Source: Hydrogenophaga pseudoflava (GTDB lineage: Bacteria > Pseudomonadota > Gammaproteobacteria > Burkholderiales > Burkholderiaceae_C). Taken from it: a stretch of 64,000 nucleotides of DNA. The position numbers were made by a program, and so were the translations under genes. This document shows positions 32,763 to 42,512 of the stretch, piece after piece. The stretch is taken from positions 1 through 64,000 of the forward strand of contig NZ_JAVHJP010000006.1 in NCBI RefSeq assembly GCF_031020795.1. Direction: 5' to 3'. The notes below the pieces were generated by a model. It saw only the letters and a list, made by a program, of their open reading frames with translations. It was not told the origin of the DNA and made no database searches. The first letter of the stretch is position 1. The number at the start of each line of letters is the position of its first letter.

Positions 32763-33308
32763 TTAGCGAGACGGTGTTCGCGGAACAAAGTCGTCCACCC
32801 GCCCCTCACTGTCAAACGACACCTGGCAGGCTGAGGTCATGCGCTCGCGCATACGTTTGCGTGCACGCTGCAGACGCGACTTGACCGCGGGCAGGGAAAG
32901 CTGCCTTTGCCGAGCGAACTCGGCCTGCGTCATGCCCTGCAGGTCGCACAGCTCGATGACCTCACGGTCCTGCGGATCAAGCTCAGAGAGAACACGCGGC
33001 AGGCAGGCCTGTGCCAGACCGTCCAGTGGGTGTTCAGACACTACCGCATCCAGCAGCTCGTCCAGCCCTTCGGGCAGCGGCAACCCTTCGTGTCGGGTGC
33101 GCAGGCGGTCGGTCAGGGTATTGCGCGTGACCTCGAACAGCCAGGCCCTTGGCTGTACCACGGAAGAAAGCGACTGACCCTGACGCAGGATCTTGATGAA
33201 CACGTCTTGCAGGATGTCGTCCACTTCACTGCGTATCGACACGCGCGACAGCAGCCATCGGCGAAGCTCCGTTTCGTGGCGGGCCCAGAGCGACAACGGG
33301 TCGTTCAT
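32763..33308 (-). CDS. ECF-type sigma factor (SigZ-like)
   Basis: A 181-aa sigma-70 family protein with region 2 (VDDILQDVFIKILRQ, PRAWLFEVTRNTLTDRLR) and region 4 (LDPQDREVIELCDLQGMTQAEFARQRQLSLPAVKSRLQRARKRM). No anti-sigma gene is adjacent. It lies 47 bp after aioR and 50 bp before the permease gene, same strand, so it may direct transcription of the following six genes. A Cys in the tail (SACQVSF) resembles the ends of SigZ-like factors. Confidence 0.85.
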   Translation of the reverse strand: MNDPLSLWARHETELRRWLLSRVSIRSEVDDILQDVFIKILRQGQSLSSVVQPRAWLFEVTRNTLTDRLRTRHEGLPLPEGLDELLDAVVSEHPLDGLAQACLPRVLSELDPQDREVIELCDLQGMTQAEFARQRQLSLPAVKSRLQRARKRMRERMTSACQVSFDSEGRVDDFVPRTPSR

Positions 33309-33355
33309 ATCAGTTTCACAGCAAGTGCGGTCAGGAACATAGACTGGTCAACTCT

Positions 33356-34663
33356 TCAAGCGGAGATGGCAAGCTTTTTCATTTTCTCCCACAGGGTCTT
33401 GCGACTGATGCCCAGCACTTCCGCAGTTTTTCCAACACTACCCTCGCAATGCTGCAGCGCTTTCTGGATGTGGGAACGTTCCACGGTTTCGACCACACGT
33501 TGCAGGGTCACGATGCCATTGCCTGAAGCCTCGACTGCTGCGGAGGACCAGGCGGGTTGACCTTCGGGAAGGTCCAGCATTCCGCCGTCGCTCAGCACCA
33601 CGGCCTCCTCCAGGAACGAACGCAGCTCCCGCACGTTGCCCCGCCACTCCCGCCCCATCAGATCGCGCACAAAGGGCTCGGACATGGCCAGGGGCCGACC
33701 CTGCTCCAGCACGATCTGGGCCAGCAGCTTCTCGGTCAGCCAGCGGATGTCTTCTGGCCGCTCGCGCAGCGGTGGCAACTCGATCTTGATGACCGCCAGC
33801 CGGTAGAACAGGTCTTCACGGAAGGCACCCGCGTTCATGTCCGCGTACAAGTCGCGGTTGGTGGCGGCCAGGATGCGGAAGTCACTCTGTGTGGTGCGCT
33901 CGGCCCCCAGTCGGAAGAAGCACTTTTCCTGCAGGGCGCGAAGCAGTTTGGCCTGCATGCTGGCGGGCAACTCACCCACTTCGTCCAGAAACAAGGTGCC
34001 CTTGTTCGCCCGCTCCAGATAACCCTTGTGGGTACGCACGGCTCCTGAGAACGCGCCTTTTTCATAGCCGAAAAATTCGGCTTCCATCATGGTCTCGGGA
34101 ATCGCCGCGCAGTTCACCGCGACGAACTCGCCCTTGCCCGCTCGGGGGTCGAGGCTGTGGATGAGCTGGGCCGCCACCTCCTTGCCCACGCCCGACTCGC
34201 CCGTCAGCAGCACCGACACACGCTGACTCGCCACCTTGTGCACCATGGTTTCGACCCGGCGCATGGCGACCGACACGCCGAGCAGGGCATCGTCATCGGG
34301 TGCCACGGACAGGTCCACCGCCTCCCGGATCTTCGCCACCAGACTTTCGATGTCGAACGGCTTGGTCAGGTACTCCCTTGCACCGGCGCGCACCGCCGCG
34401 ACCGCATCGTTGACGCTGCCGTAGCCCGTGAGAAAAAACCAGGGCAAGGCTCGCACAGTGGCGGGCAAAGCCACGAACCATTCGGTGGCCAGACCGTCGG
34501 GCAGCCGGACATCGCTGACCACGGCATGGGGCAGCGACAACAGCGCATCGCGCGCTTCGCTGAGCCGCCGGCACCAGCTCACCTGCAAGCCCTCCAGTTC
34601 AAAGCGTTGCATCAGCGACTCACCCATGATGGGGTCGTCTTCAATCAACAGGATGGATGTCAT
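33356..34663 (-). CDS. aioR: Sigma-54-dependent response regulator AioR
   Basis: A 435-aa NtrC-type regulator. The receiver domain has phospho-acceptor Asp 51 (VVSDVRLPDG) and a TKPF lysine. The AAA+ domain has Walker A GESGVGKE. The sigma-54 contact loop reads GAFSGA instead of GAFTGA, and LFLDEVGELP follows. The C-terminus is a Fis-type helix-turn-helix (GKTAEVLGISRKTLWEKMKKL). It activates the sigma-54 promoter of aioB by binding upstream. It overlaps aioS by ATGA. Confidence 0.92.
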   Translation of the reverse strand: MTSILLIEDDPIMGESLMQRFELEGLQVSWCRRLSEARDALLSLPHAVVSDVRLPDGLATEWFVALPATVRALPWFFLTGYGSVNDAVAAVRAGAREYLTKPFDIESLVAKIREAVDLSVAPDDDALLGVSVAMRRVETMVHKVASQRVSVLLTGESGVGKEVAAQLIHSLDPRAGKGEFVAVNCAAIPETMMEAEFFGYEKGAFSGAVRTHKGYLERANKGTLFLDEVGELPASMQAKLLRALQEKCFFRLGAERTTQSDFRILAATNRDLYADMNAGAFREDLFYRLAVIKIELPPLRERPEDIRWLTEKLLAQIVLEQGRPLAMSEPFVRDLMGREWRGNVRELRSFLEEAVVLSDGGMLDLPEGQPAWSSAAVEASGNGIVTLQRVVETVERSHIQKALQHCEGSVGKTAEVLGISRKTLWEKMKKLAISA

Positions 34664-36105
34664 GTCTGGCCTTCCGGCGCCTCCCGGTTCGGCACTTCGA
34701 ACAGGAGGCAGGTTTGTGTGGTTTCGGTGATGTCCAGCTCGAACCGGCCGCGCAGGTGGCTGGCGAGTTCCTGGCAGACCCATAGGCCAAAGCCGCGTGG
34801 GTCTTTGCCGCTTTCGGCGGCCAGCGTGCTTTTGAACTTGTCTTCGCTCAGCACCGGTCCGCTGTTGCTGATGCAGAACCGCACCCGGGATTCATCGGCC
34901 TGAAGCCTTGCGGCAATCACGCCGTGTTCACCCGCCGCCTTGAGCGCATTGAGCAGCAGGTTGAGCATGACTTGACGCAGTGGCGCGGACGGCACCCTCA
35001 GGGCTGACTCCACATCGACCTGAACCCGAATTTCTGCCCGGTGCTTGTCGGCCGTGCTCTTCACCAGAGCCACGATGTCTTCCAGGTCACCCGGCTCCAG
35101 AGGGCGATCCTCAATGCGCGCCTGTGGCAACAGGGCTGCGACGGTGGTGCGAATCTGCTGCAGGCCCCGGTCGAGCAGGTCGATGGTGCGCAGGCGGATA
35201 GCCTCATTGCCCCCGTGCAGACGCAGCGTCTGGGTGGCGGTCAGCATGCCCGCCAGGGGGTTGTTGATTTCGTGCGCGACGGCCGCCGTCATCTTGCCCA
35301 CCGCCGCCAGGCGTTCGGCCGACAAGGCGCGTTCTTCCGCCACCTTGCGACGTTCGAGTTCGCCCATCAGCTGTGCAACGGCATCGCCAATGCGGCTGAG
35401 TTCGGGGTCGGTGGTCTTGGGCACATCGGCGCGCAACACCCCGGGGTCGTCACGTCCGATGCGCTCGATCACGGCCACCAGCCGGCCCACCGGACGGGCC
35501 ATGCGCTTGCCTACCCACCACCCAAGGGGGCCGAGCACCGTGACCGCCAAGACGATACCGATCAGCGCTGTGCGGGCCAGCGAGGCCCAGTCAGGTGCGA
35601 AGGCGGCCGACTCCACCTCGGTGAAGACAAAGCCCAGAGTCTGACCGTCTTCGCTGCGGATCGGGTCGATCAGCACCACTGAACCATCGGGCCTGTTGAG
35701 CAAGGCCCGCCGTTCGATTGCCATCGCAGTCAACAGCGGCTGCTCGCGCCAGGGCTCGCCCAGCACCTGGCGCCCGGTTTCCAGCTTCACCGGGTCCGAA
35801 GCGGCGAACACTGCTCCGTCCGGCGTCAGGATCGCCAGCCGTGCCAGGTCCGCATCCGCCCCCGGCACCAGCTGCGCAGTGTCGCGCAGCAAGGAAAACA
35901 CGCGCCAGGTGTCGTCGGCAGCCAGCAGGGGGCGCACCTGCGCGATCACCAGCACCACCGCCCGGTCTAGCAGTGACAGCGTGTCGCGCCGCGCGTTCTG
36001 CGCCTGGACCCGCGCCGTGATGGCCGTGACCAGCACGGCCGCCAGCAGCACGGCCAGTGACAAGCCCAGCGGAATCTGCACCCGATAGGGCAGGCGCCGG
36101 AGCAT
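34660..36105 (-). CDS. aioS: Arsenite-sensing histidine kinase AioS
   Basis: A 481-aa membrane kinase. Transmembrane helices flank a periplasmic region of about 150 residues. HAMP and dimerisation segments follow, with the phosphorylated His in AVAHEINNPLAGML, then N box LLLNALKAAGEHG and GFGLWVCQELASHL. It receives the arsenite signal from AioX and phosphorylates AioR. The start shares a base with the aioX stop (TGATG), so aioXSR is translationally coupled. Confidence 0.92.
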   Translation of the reverse strand: MLRRLPYRVQIPLGLSLAVLLAAVLVTAITARVQAQNARRDTLSLLDRAVVLVIAQVRPLLAADDTWRVFSLLRDTAQLVPGADADLARLAILTPDGAVFAASDPVKLETGRQVLGEPWREQPLLTAMAIERRALLNRPDGSVVLIDPIRSEDGQTLGFVFTEVESAAFAPDWASLARTALIGIVLAVTVLGPLGWWVGKRMARPVGRLVAVIERIGRDDPGVLRADVPKTTDPELSRIGDAVAQLMGELERRKVAEERALSAERLAAVGKMTAAVAHEINNPLAGMLTATQTLRLHGGNEAIRLRTIDLLDRGLQQIRTTVAALLPQARIEDRPLEPGDLEDIVALVKSTADKHRAEIRVQVDVESALRVPSAPLRQVMLNLLLNALKAAGEHGVIAARLQADESRVRFCISNSGPVLSEDKFKSTLAAESGKDPRGFGLWVCQELASHLRGRFELDITETTQTCLLFEVPNREAPEGQT

Positions 36106-36971
36106 CAGCTGCCCACTCCGCTGCCCGGCACCTGCTGGGCCTGTCGGCGAATCGAGTCGAACAGGCTGGTCTGGCCCGGCGTGAATCCAGACAGGTTCAA
36201 GGAGGCCAGCAGGTCGCGACCGACCTTGTCGTCGCCCATGCGCAGCAAGGCCTGGCGCAGTGCTTCCATCTGCGGGTGTTCACGCCCCTTGCGCGCGACC
36301 AGCGGCGGAAACCCGAACGGCTCCGACTTCCAGATCACTTCGGTCTTGGCGATGGCGGGCATGGCCTGTGCGCGCATCGTTTCCCACACATAGCCGTCGA
36401 TGGAACCTGCCTGGGCCAGTCGGGCGGCCACTGCCTCGGCCACGTTGCGGTGACCGTGGGTGAAAAAGCCGCGCTTGAGTTCGCGTGTAGCGACACCGGC
36501 CTTGGCCAGCTGCGCCTGGGCCACCAGCCAGCCGGAGTTGGACAACGGATCGGAGTAAGCCAACACCCTTCCCTTGAGATCTGCCCAGCCCTGCACCTCG
36601 GGGGCGGGCGTCTTGGAGCGGATCAGGTAGGCCTGGTAGAACGGCTGGCCCTGGTACAGCGGCACCGCGAGCAGGCTCAGATCGCTCTCGAAACGCACGA
36701 AGGGGTAACCACAGATCCACGCCGCGTCGATCTGCCCCGAGAACAGCAAGTCCAGGATGCTCTGGTAGGACTCGCGGGCCACGAACTCGACCTCGATGCC
36801 CACCCGGCTGCTGAGATAGCGCCCCCAGCGCGACAGAAAGGCGACCTGGTCGGCCAGGATCACCGGGGTCAAACCGATGCGCAGTCGATCCGCCCCCCAG
36901 CTGGGCAGGGGTACAGCGGCTGAGACGGCGCTGCAGAGGCCGGCGGTCAGGGTGCTTCTTCGATTCACCAT
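36105..36971 (-). CDS. aioX: Periplasmic arsenite-binding protein AioX
   Basis: A 288-aa PhnD-like periplasmic binding protein with a signal peptide ([24 protein letters not shown]). Cys 87 in AAWICGYPF is the only Cys in the mature part and fits the essential arsenite-binding Cys of AioX. It presents As(III) to AioS. The gene is divergent from aioB, and the intervening 163 bp hold the control sites. Confidence 0.9.
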   Translation of the reverse strand: MVNRRSTLTAGLCSAVSAAVPLPSWGADRLRIGLTPVILADQVAFLSRWGRYLSSRVGIEVEFVARESYQSILDLLFSGQIDAAWICGYPFVRFESDLSLLAVPLYQGQPFYQAYLIRSKTPAPEVQGWADLKGRVLAYSDPLSNSGWLVAQAQLAKAGVATRELKRGFFTHGHRNVAEAVAARLAQAGSIDGYVWETMRAQAMPAIAKTEVIWKSEPFGFPPLVARKGREHPQMEALRQALLRMGDDKVGRDLLASLNLSGFTPGQTSLFDSIRRQAQQVPGSGVGS

Positions 36972-36983
36972 CGTACGTGGGGT

Positions 36984-37025
36984 GTTACGTTTTCGTAACT
37001 TTGATTTTGGTCATGGTTACGAAAA
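36984..37025. promoter_or_regulatory. AioR upstream activating sites
   Basis: GTTACGTTTTCGTAAC (36984-36999) is a perfect 6-4-6 dyad. A half-site GTTACGAAAA (37016-37025) lies 32 bp on, about three helical turns. Both are about 60-100 bp upstream of the sigma-54 promoter, the usual range for an NtrC-type activator. The start codon of aioX is 13 bp from the dyad, so binding may also repress aioXSR. Confidence 0.75.
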
Positions 37026-37082
37026 ATTCACAACGGACAAACCCCAGTGTTGCAAGTGCTTGTTTTTAAACACATCCACCCC

Positions 37083-37097
37083 TGGCACGGGCGTTGC
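37083..37097 (+). promoter_or_regulatory. Sigma-54 promoter of aioBA
   Basis: TGGCACG, four bases, TTGC: an exact -24/-12 RpoN promoter with GG and GC 12 bp apart, 38 bp before the aioB start. Arsenite oxidase operons of other betaproteobacteria use the same promoter type with AioR. Confidence 0.93.
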
Positions 37098-37134
37098 GAA
37101 GAGTGGCCGCCTTTGTTCAAAACCAGGAGACAAC

Positions 37135-37659
37135 ATGGACGACGTCAAAATCGGCCGCCGCTTCTTTCTGAAGTCCGGTGGCGCTGCCGCAGCCGTAGCC
37201 GGTTCGGTGGTCATTCCCATCCGCAACGCCAACGCCGCCACCCCGGCCACCGCCAGCGGCACCACCCTGCCCTACCCCAAAAAGGCCGTCGGCTCAGCCA
37301 AGGGCATGCCACTCAACCAGGCGGTGAGTTTTGCCTACCCCGATGACAGCTCGGCCTGCCTGGCCATCCGCATGGGCTCGCCTGTGCCCGGCGGCGTCGG
37401 CCCCAACGGCGACATCGTGGCCTACAGCTCGTTCTGCACCCACATGGGCTGCCCGGTCGGCTACGAACCCGGCACCAAGACCTTCAAGTGCGGCTGCCAC
37501 TTCTCCATCTTCGACCCCGAGAACGGCGGTCAGATGGTCACTGGCCAGGCGACCGAAGACCTGCCGCGCATCCTGCTGGAGTACGACGCCAAGACCGACA
37601 GCGTGCACGCCGTCGGTGTCGACGGCCTGATCTACGGCCGCCAGTCCAACGTCCTGTAA
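37135..37659 (+). CDS. aioB: Arsenite oxidase Rieske subunit AioB
   Basis: A 174-aa protein with a Tat signal ([11 protein letters not shown]) for folded export. The Rieske [2Fe-2S] ligands are Cys 101, His 103, Cys 119 and His 122. Cys 106 and Cys 121 are also present, so the loop-linking disulfide of bc1-type Rieske proteins, missing in some AioB, can form here. It passes electrons from AioA to cytochrome c. GGAGA precedes the start; aioA follows in 10 bp. Confidence 0.95.
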   Translation: MDDVKIGRRFFLKSGGAAAAVAGSVVIPIRNANAATPATASGTTLPYPKKAVGSAKGMPLNQAVSFAYPDDSSACLAIRMGSPVPGGVGPNGDIVAYSSFCTHMGCPVGYEPGTKTFKCGCHFSIFDPENGGQMVTGQATEDLPRILLEYDAKTDSVHAVGVDGLIYGRQSNVL

Positions 37660-37669
37660 GGAGAGCAGC

Positions 37670-40153
37670 ATGACCACCCAGATCAACGACCGCATTGCGC
37701 TGCCCCCGAAGGACGCGCAAAAGACCAACATGACCTGCCACTTCTGCATCGTCGGATGTGGCTACCACGCCTACAAGTGGGATCACAACACTGAAGGCGG
37801 TCGCGCCCCGGACCAGAACGCGCTGGGCTTGGACTTCCGCACACAACTGCCGCCGTTTGCCACCACCCTGACCCGGGCGATGACCAACACCATCACTGAC
37901 AAGGGCGGCAAGAAGTGGAACATCATGATCGTCCCCGACAAGGAATGTGTCGTGAACAGCGGCCTGTCGTCCACACGCGGCGGCAAGATGGCCAGCTACA
38001 TGTACACGCACGACGGCATCGGTCGCGAGCGCCTGAAGCACCCGCGGGTCAAGCGCGGTGACCAATGGCTCGACACCAGTTGGGAACAGGCTTTGGCCCT
38101 GTATGCAGGCCTGACCAAAAAGATCCTCGACAACGACGGCCCTGACGGCCTGTTCTACGACTGCTTCGACCACGGCGGCGCTGGTGGCGGTTTTGAGAAC
38201 ACCTGGGGCACCGGCAAGCTGATGTTCAGCGCGCTGAAAACCCAGATGGTGCGCATCCACAACCGCCCGGCCTACAACTCCGAGTGCCACGCCACGCGCG
38301 ACATGGGCGTGGGCGAACTCAACAACAGCTACGAAGACGCCCAGCTGGCCGATTGCATCCTGTGCACCGGCGCCAACCCCTACGAAACACAGACCAACTA
38401 CTTCCTGAACCATTGGGTGGCCAACCTCTCGGGCTCCACCGTGGACAAGAAGAAAAAGTGGTTTCCGGGCGAAACGGCGGCTGCGGCCAAGATCATCATC
38501 GTGGACCCGCGCCGCTCGGCCACGGTGGCGATCTGCGAACAGGTGGCAGGCAAAGAGAACGTGCTGCACCTCGATATCCAGCCGGGCACCGACACGGCGC
38601 TGTTCAACACACTGTTCACCTATGTCGTGCAGCAAGGCTGGATGGCCAAGGACTTCATCGCCAAACACACCAGCGGCTATGACGATGCAGTCAAGACCAA
38701 CCGCATGAGCCTGGAAGACGGCGCCAAGGCCACGGGCCTGACGGTGGCCCAGATCAAACAGGCGGCGGAATGGGCCTACAAACCCAAGGCCAGCGGCCAC
38801 CGCCCGCGCACCTTCCACCCCTATGAGAAGGGCATCATCTGGGGCAACGACAACTACGTCATCCAGAGTGCACTGGTGAGCCTGGTGCTGGCGACCGAAA
38901 ACGTCGGGCGCCGCGGCACCGGCGTGTGCCGCCTGGGCGGCCACCAGGAGGGATACACCCGTCCGCCCTACCCCGGCAGCAGCAAGATCTACCTGGACCA
39001 GGAAGTCATTGCCGGCAAGGGCCTGATGTACACCCTGTGGGGCACCAACCCCTACCAGACCACGGTGAATGCAGAGCAACACCGCCTGGTGCTGAGCAAG
39101 CGCGCCAAGATCGTGGACGAAGCCATCGCCCGAGCCCGCGGCGCCAGTGTGGAGCAACTGGTGGAAGTGATCTACAACGCCTGCAAATACCAGGGCGGTA
39201 TGTTCGTGGCGGCCATGAACCTCTACCCCACGCAGCTCGCCGATGACGCGCACCTGCTGTTCCCGGCCACCCAGCCAGGCGAAATGAACCTGACCTCCAT
39301 GAACGGCGAGCGCCGCCTGCGCCTGTCCGAAAAGTTCATGGACCCTCCTGGCTCGGCCAAACCCGACTGCCTGATCGCTGCTGACATCGCCAACACCCTG
39401 AAGGCGATGTACCAGAAAGACGGCAAGGCGGACATGGCCAAACGCTTCGACGGCTTCAACTGGAAGACCGAAGAAGACGCCTTCAACGACGGCTTCCGCC
39501 GCGCCGGTCGTCCAGGGGTCGAACCCATCGACAGCCAAGGAGGACCGACAGGCTACCTGGCCACCTACGAACTGCTGCGCAAGGCGGGCACCAACGGTGT
39601 GCAACTGCCCATCAAGGAAGTCAAGGACGGCAAGCTGATCGGCACCGAAATGGAATACGCCGATGGCAAGTTCAGCACCGGCGACGGCAAGGCCCATTTC
39701 AAACCCGCACCGTGGAACGGCCTGCCCAAGATGGTGGCTGATCAAAAAGCCAAATTCAAGTTCTGGATCAACAGCGGTCGCGCCAACGAAGTCTGGCAGA
39801 CCGCCTACCACGACCAATACAACAGCTTCGTGCGCGACCGCTTCCCGATGGCCTTCATCGAGATGAACCCGGACGATGCCAAGGCACTGGGCGTGGCGGC
39901 TGGTGACGTGGTCGAGGTCTACAACGACTTCGGCAGCACCTACGCCATGGCCTACCCGCTCAAGGCGCTCAAGCCGGGCCAGACCTTTATGCTCTTTGGC
40001 TATATCAAGGGGGTGCACGGTGACGTGGTGACCTCCTGGGTGGATCGCAACGTGGTGCCCTACTACAAGGGCACCTGGGCTGGCATCAAGCGCGTGGGCA
40101 GTGTGGACGACTACAAGAAGTCGATCTCGTTCAAAGACCGCCGGTTCGCTTGA
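37670..40153 (+). CDS. aioA: Arsenite oxidase catalytic subunit AioA
   Basis: An 827-aa molybdopterin enzyme of the DMSO-reductase superfamily. Cys 23, Cys 26 and Cys 30 (CHFCIVGC) bind a [3Fe-4S] cluster, and the fourth Cys is absent as in other AioA. It oxidises As(III) to As(V) in the periplasm. It has no signal of its own and should travel with the Tat substrate AioB. Cofactor supply comes from modABC and moaA in the same island. Length is normal for the family. Confidence 0.96.
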   Translation: MTTQINDRIALPPKDAQKTNMTCHFCIVGCGYHAYKWDHNTEGGRAPDQNALGLDFRTQLPPFATTLTRAMTNTITDKGGKKWNIMIVPDKECVVNSGLSSTRGGKMASYMYTHDGIGRERLKHPRVKRGDQWLDTSWEQALALYAGLTKKILDNDGPDGLFYDCFDHGGAGGGFENTWGTGKLMFSALKTQMVRIHNRPAYNSECHATRDMGVGELNNSYEDAQLADCILCTGANPYETQTNYFLNHWVANLSGSTVDKKKKWFPGETAAAAKIIIVDPRRSATVAICEQVAGKENVLHLDIQPGTDTALFNTLFTYVVQQGWMAKDFIAKHTSGYDDAVKTNRMSLEDGAKATGLTVAQIKQAAEWAYKPKASGHRPRTFHPYEKGIIWGNDNYVIQSALVSLVLATENVGRRGTGVCRLGGHQEGYTRPPYPGSSKIYLDQEVIAGKGLMYTLWGTNPYQTTVNAEQHRLVLSKRAKIVDEAIARARGASVEQLVEVIYNACKYQGGMFVAAMNLYPTQLADDAHLLFPATQPGEMNLTSMNGERRLRLSEKFMDPPGSAKPDCLIAADIANTLKAMYQKDGKADMAKRFDGFNWKTEEDAFNDGFRRAGRPGVEPIDSQGGPTGYLATYELLRKAGTNGVQLPIKEVKDGKLIGTEMEYADGKFSTGDGKAHFKPAPWNGLPKMVADQKAKFKFWINSGRANEVWQTAYHDQYNSFVRDRFPMAFIEMNPDDAKALGVAAGDVVEVYNDFGSTYAMAYPLKALKPGQTFMLFGYIKGVHGDVVTSWVDRNVVPYYKGTWAGIKRVGSVDDYKKSISFKDRRFA

Positions 40154-40166
40154 GGATGGCTGGGTT

Positions 40167-40196
40167 GCGGGCGGCCGGTGGCTGCCCGCCTTTTTT
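40167..40196 (+). terminator. Intra-operon terminator after aioA
   Basis: GCGGGCGGC, loop, GCTGCCCGC, TTTTTT. A good intrinsic terminator between aioA and the cytochrome gene. It probably lowers expression of the downstream genes or separates units. Confidence 0.85.
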
Positions 40197-40217
40197 AATA
40201 GAACGTTCGGAGACAAC

Positions 40218-40532
40218 ATGATTCGCAAGTTCGGTGCCGTGATAGCACTCGCTATTTCGGCTTCTCTGCCCGCCGTGGGCCACGCCAGCACGGAGCTGGC
40301 TCAAAAGAACGCCTGCATGGCCTGCCATGCCGTGGACAAAAAACTGGTTGGCCCCGCCTATGCCGAAGTGGCCAAAAAATACGCCGGCCAGAAAGACGCT
40401 GAAGCCACCTTGGTGGCCAACATCAAGAAGGGTGGATCGGGCAAATGGGGCCCCATTCCCATGCCGGCTCAGGCCGCGCTGAGCGAGGCGGATGCCAAGA
40501 CCCTGGCCAAGTGGATTCTGTCCAGCAAGTGA
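40218..40532 (+). CDS. aioC: Cytochrome c (aio electron acceptor)
   Basis: A 104-aa class I c-type cytochrome with a signal peptide ending in GHA and a single haem site CMACH. The methionine ligand is probably in PIPMPAQ. It resembles c551/c552 and is the likely acceptor of electrons from AioB on the way to an oxidase. The ATG at 40218 has GGAGA upstream. It is flanked by two terminators, so it may be a semi-independent unit. Confidence 0.92.
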   Translation: MIRKFGAVIALAISASLPAVGHASTELAQKNACMACHAVDKKLVGPAYAEVAKKYAGQKDAEATLVANIKKGGSGKWGPIPMPAQAALSEADAKTLAKWILSSK

Positions 40533-40540
40533 TGTGTTGA

Positions 40541-40570
40541 GAAGACCGATGTTGCATCGGTCTTCTTTTT
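40541..40570 (+). terminator. Terminator after the cytochrome gene
   Basis: GAAGACCGATG, ttg, CATCGGTCTTC, TTTTT: perfect 11-bp stem with U-tract, 9 bp after the cytochrome stop. Confidence 0.93.
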
Positions 40571-40584
40571 CAGGAGACAAGAAC

Positions 40585-41232
40585 ATGGGACATGTCGGAC
40601 TGGAAAGCCCCCTTGCTGCGTCCCAGTTGGCTCTGCGTCACACCACAGAGCCACAAGCCAGTGCGTCTTCGTTTGCGGATGCTTTGATCACATCCCGCCA
40701 GAACATTTCCCCCAAGCGCCTGGTGGAGCCAGGCCCGAATGTGTTTCAGCTGGACCAGATTTTTCGCAGCGCAGCTTCGGCACCCGACCACGGTCTGGTC
40801 AAGCCTTGGCGGTTCGTCATCGTGCCGCAGGACAAACGAGCCTTGCTGGCCGAGGTCTTCGCACTCGCGCTGGTGGACCGCGACCCGGGCGCGACGCTGG
40901 AGCAGATCGAGACCGCCCGGGAGAAGGCGCACCGCGCCCCAGTGCTAATGCTGGTGGTGGCCCGGCTGGGCGCCTGCGAGCCACCCATCCCCGCGTTGGA
41001 GCGCATGGTGTCCGTGGGTGCAGCCGTGCAGAACATGCTCCTGATGGCGCATGGCCAGGGCTTCGGCAGCAGCCTCACCAGCGGTCAGGCCATGCAGTCC
41101 CCCCGCATGCGCCAGCTGTTTGAACTCGCCACAGGTGAAGAAGCGGTCTGCTTCCTGAACATCGGCACCGTCTCCAAACGCAAAGCCCAACGTCTGCACC
41201 CTGAGACAAGCAGCTTTGTAAGCACGCTGTGA
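40585..41232 (+). CDS. Nitroreductase-family flavoprotein of the aio cluster
   Basis: A 215-aa nitroreductase-fold protein: SRQNISPKRLVEPGPNVFQLDQIFRSAASAPDHG..KPWRFVIV at the FMN site and GAAVQNMLLMAHGQGFGSSLTSG later. Similar genes accompany aioBA in other bacteria, but their function is not settled; FMN-dependent reduction of a quinone, nitro compound or arsenical is possible. AGGAGA precedes the ATG, which comes just after the terminator. Confidence 0.82.
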   Translation: MGHVGLESPLAASQLALRHTTEPQASASSFADALITSRQNISPKRLVEPGPNVFQLDQIFRSAASAPDHGLVKPWRFVIVPQDKRALLAEVFALALVDRDPGATLEQIETAREKAHRAPVLMLVVARLGACEPPIPALERMVSVGAAVQNMLLMAHGQGFGSSLTSGQAMQSPRMRQLFELATGEEAVCFLNIGTVSKRKAQRLHPETSSFVSTL

Positions 41233-41286
41233 CCGTCTCGCGTCCGCAGAACCTATCAGCGTCCGTCACAACAATGGAGACATGCC

Positions 41287-42447
41287 ATGGGTGAACCTCT
41301 GCTGGCACGCGTCATTCCCCTGCTGGACCATCGCCAGTTCGTGGAACGACAGTCGGCGCATTCGTTCGCGGAACCACTGGTCACCGGAGAAGTCCGGGAT
41401 CGGCTTCAGAGACCCCTGCGTGACCTGCGCATCAGCGTGACCGATCGCTGCAACTTTCGGTGCGCCTACTGCATGCCCAAGGAAGTCTTTGGCAGCGACT
41501 ATCAATACCTCCCGCACTCATCGCTGCTCAGCTTCGAAGAGATCACCCGGGTGGCCCGACAGTTCGTCGCTTTGGGCGTCAGGAAGATTCGGCTGACCGG
41601 TGGTGAACCGTTGTTGCGCAAGAACCTGGAAGAGCTGCTGGTTCAGCTTACAACGCTGAACACGCCCGATGGCGATGCGATCGATCTGACCATGACCACC
41701 AACGGTTCGCTGCTGGCGCGCAAGGCGGTGGCACTCAAGGCCGCCGGCCTCAACCGTGTGACGGTCAGTCTCGATGCACTGGACGACCGCGTATTCAAGC
41801 GCATGAACGATGTGGACTTTCCGGTGGCCAAGGTGCTGGATGGCATCGAGGCAGCGCAGGCTGCCGGTATCACCAATATCAAGGTCAACATGGTGGTCCA
41901 GCGCGGCGTCAACGACCAACAGATCATGCCCATGGCACGCTTCTTCCAGGGCTCCGGTGTAGCACTGCGATTCATCGAATTCATGGACGTGGGGTCCACC
42001 AACGGCTGGAACATGGACGCTGTGCTGCCCAGCGAAGCGGTGATTCGCACCATCTCCGAACACATGCCGCTGGTGCGCCTGCAGGCCAGCGCTGCGGGCG
42101 AAACCGCGCAGCGCTGGGGCTATGCTGGACCGAACGGTCAACACCAACCATCTCTGGGCGAGATTGGCGTCATCAGCAGTGTGACCCAGGCGTTCTGTGG
42201 CGACTGCAACCGGGCCAGGCTGTCCACCGAAGGACGCTTGTTCACCTGCCTCTTCGCAGGTCAAGGCTTCGATCTCCGGCACATCCTCAGGGGCACGACC
42301 ACGGCAGAGGATGAACAGCTAACCAGGGTCATCAACTCAGTGTGGCGTGGACGCGCGGACCGCTATTCGCAGATGCGCTCATCCGTGCGTCAACAAAACA
42401 ACAGTACCCATCAGCGAAGGCCAGAGATGAGCTACATCGGTGGCTGA
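41287..42447 (+). CDS. moaA: GTP 3',8-cyclase MoaA
   Basis: A 386-aa radical-SAM enzyme for the first step of molybdopterin synthesis. CNFRCAYC binds the first [4Fe-4S] cluster; [21 protein letters not shown] supplies the second. It is about 50 residues longer than many MoaA at the N-terminus, and it ends in YIGG, as is usual for functional MoaA tails. The copy inside the arsenite oxidase cluster is probably an accessory paralogue that raises cofactor supply under arsenite. Confidence 0.93.
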   Translation: MGEPLLARVIPLLDHRQFVERQSAHSFAEPLVTGEVRDRLQRPLRDLRISVTDRCNFRCAYCMPKEVFGSDYQYLPHSSLLSFEEITRVARQFVALGVRKIRLTGGEPLLRKNLEELLVQLTTLNTPDGDAIDLTMTTNGSLLARKAVALKAAGLNRVTVSLDALDDRVFKRMNDVDFPVAKVLDGIEAAQAAGITNIKVNMVVQRGVNDQQIMPMARFFQGSGVALRFIEFMDVGSTNGWNMDAVLPSEAVIRTISEHMPLVRLQASAAGETAQRWGYAGPNGQHQPSLGEIGVISSVTQAFCGDCNRARLSTEGRLFTCLFAGQGFDLRHILRGTTTAEDEQLTRVINSVWRGRADRYSQMRSSVRQQNNSTHQRRPEMSYIGG

Positions 42448-42469
42448 AAGCGACCGGCCAGCCATCAAC

Positions 42470-42491
42470 AAAAAAGCCCGCCGAAGCGGGC
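42470..42491 (-). terminator. Terminator of phoX (possibly bidirectional)
   Basis: Minus strand: GCCCGC, TTCG, GCGGGC, TTTTTT. Lies 20 bp after the phoX stop and also between it and the convergent moaA. Confidence 0.9.
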
Positions 42492-42512
42492 TGAAACCCA
42501 CACAAACCAACT

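Noticed and set aside
37538-40291. 917-codon open frame antisense to aioB/aioA
   Set aside because: A mirror of the codon bias of a highly conserved, high-GC gene. The protein has no recognisable family and low-complexity Val/His/Ala composition.
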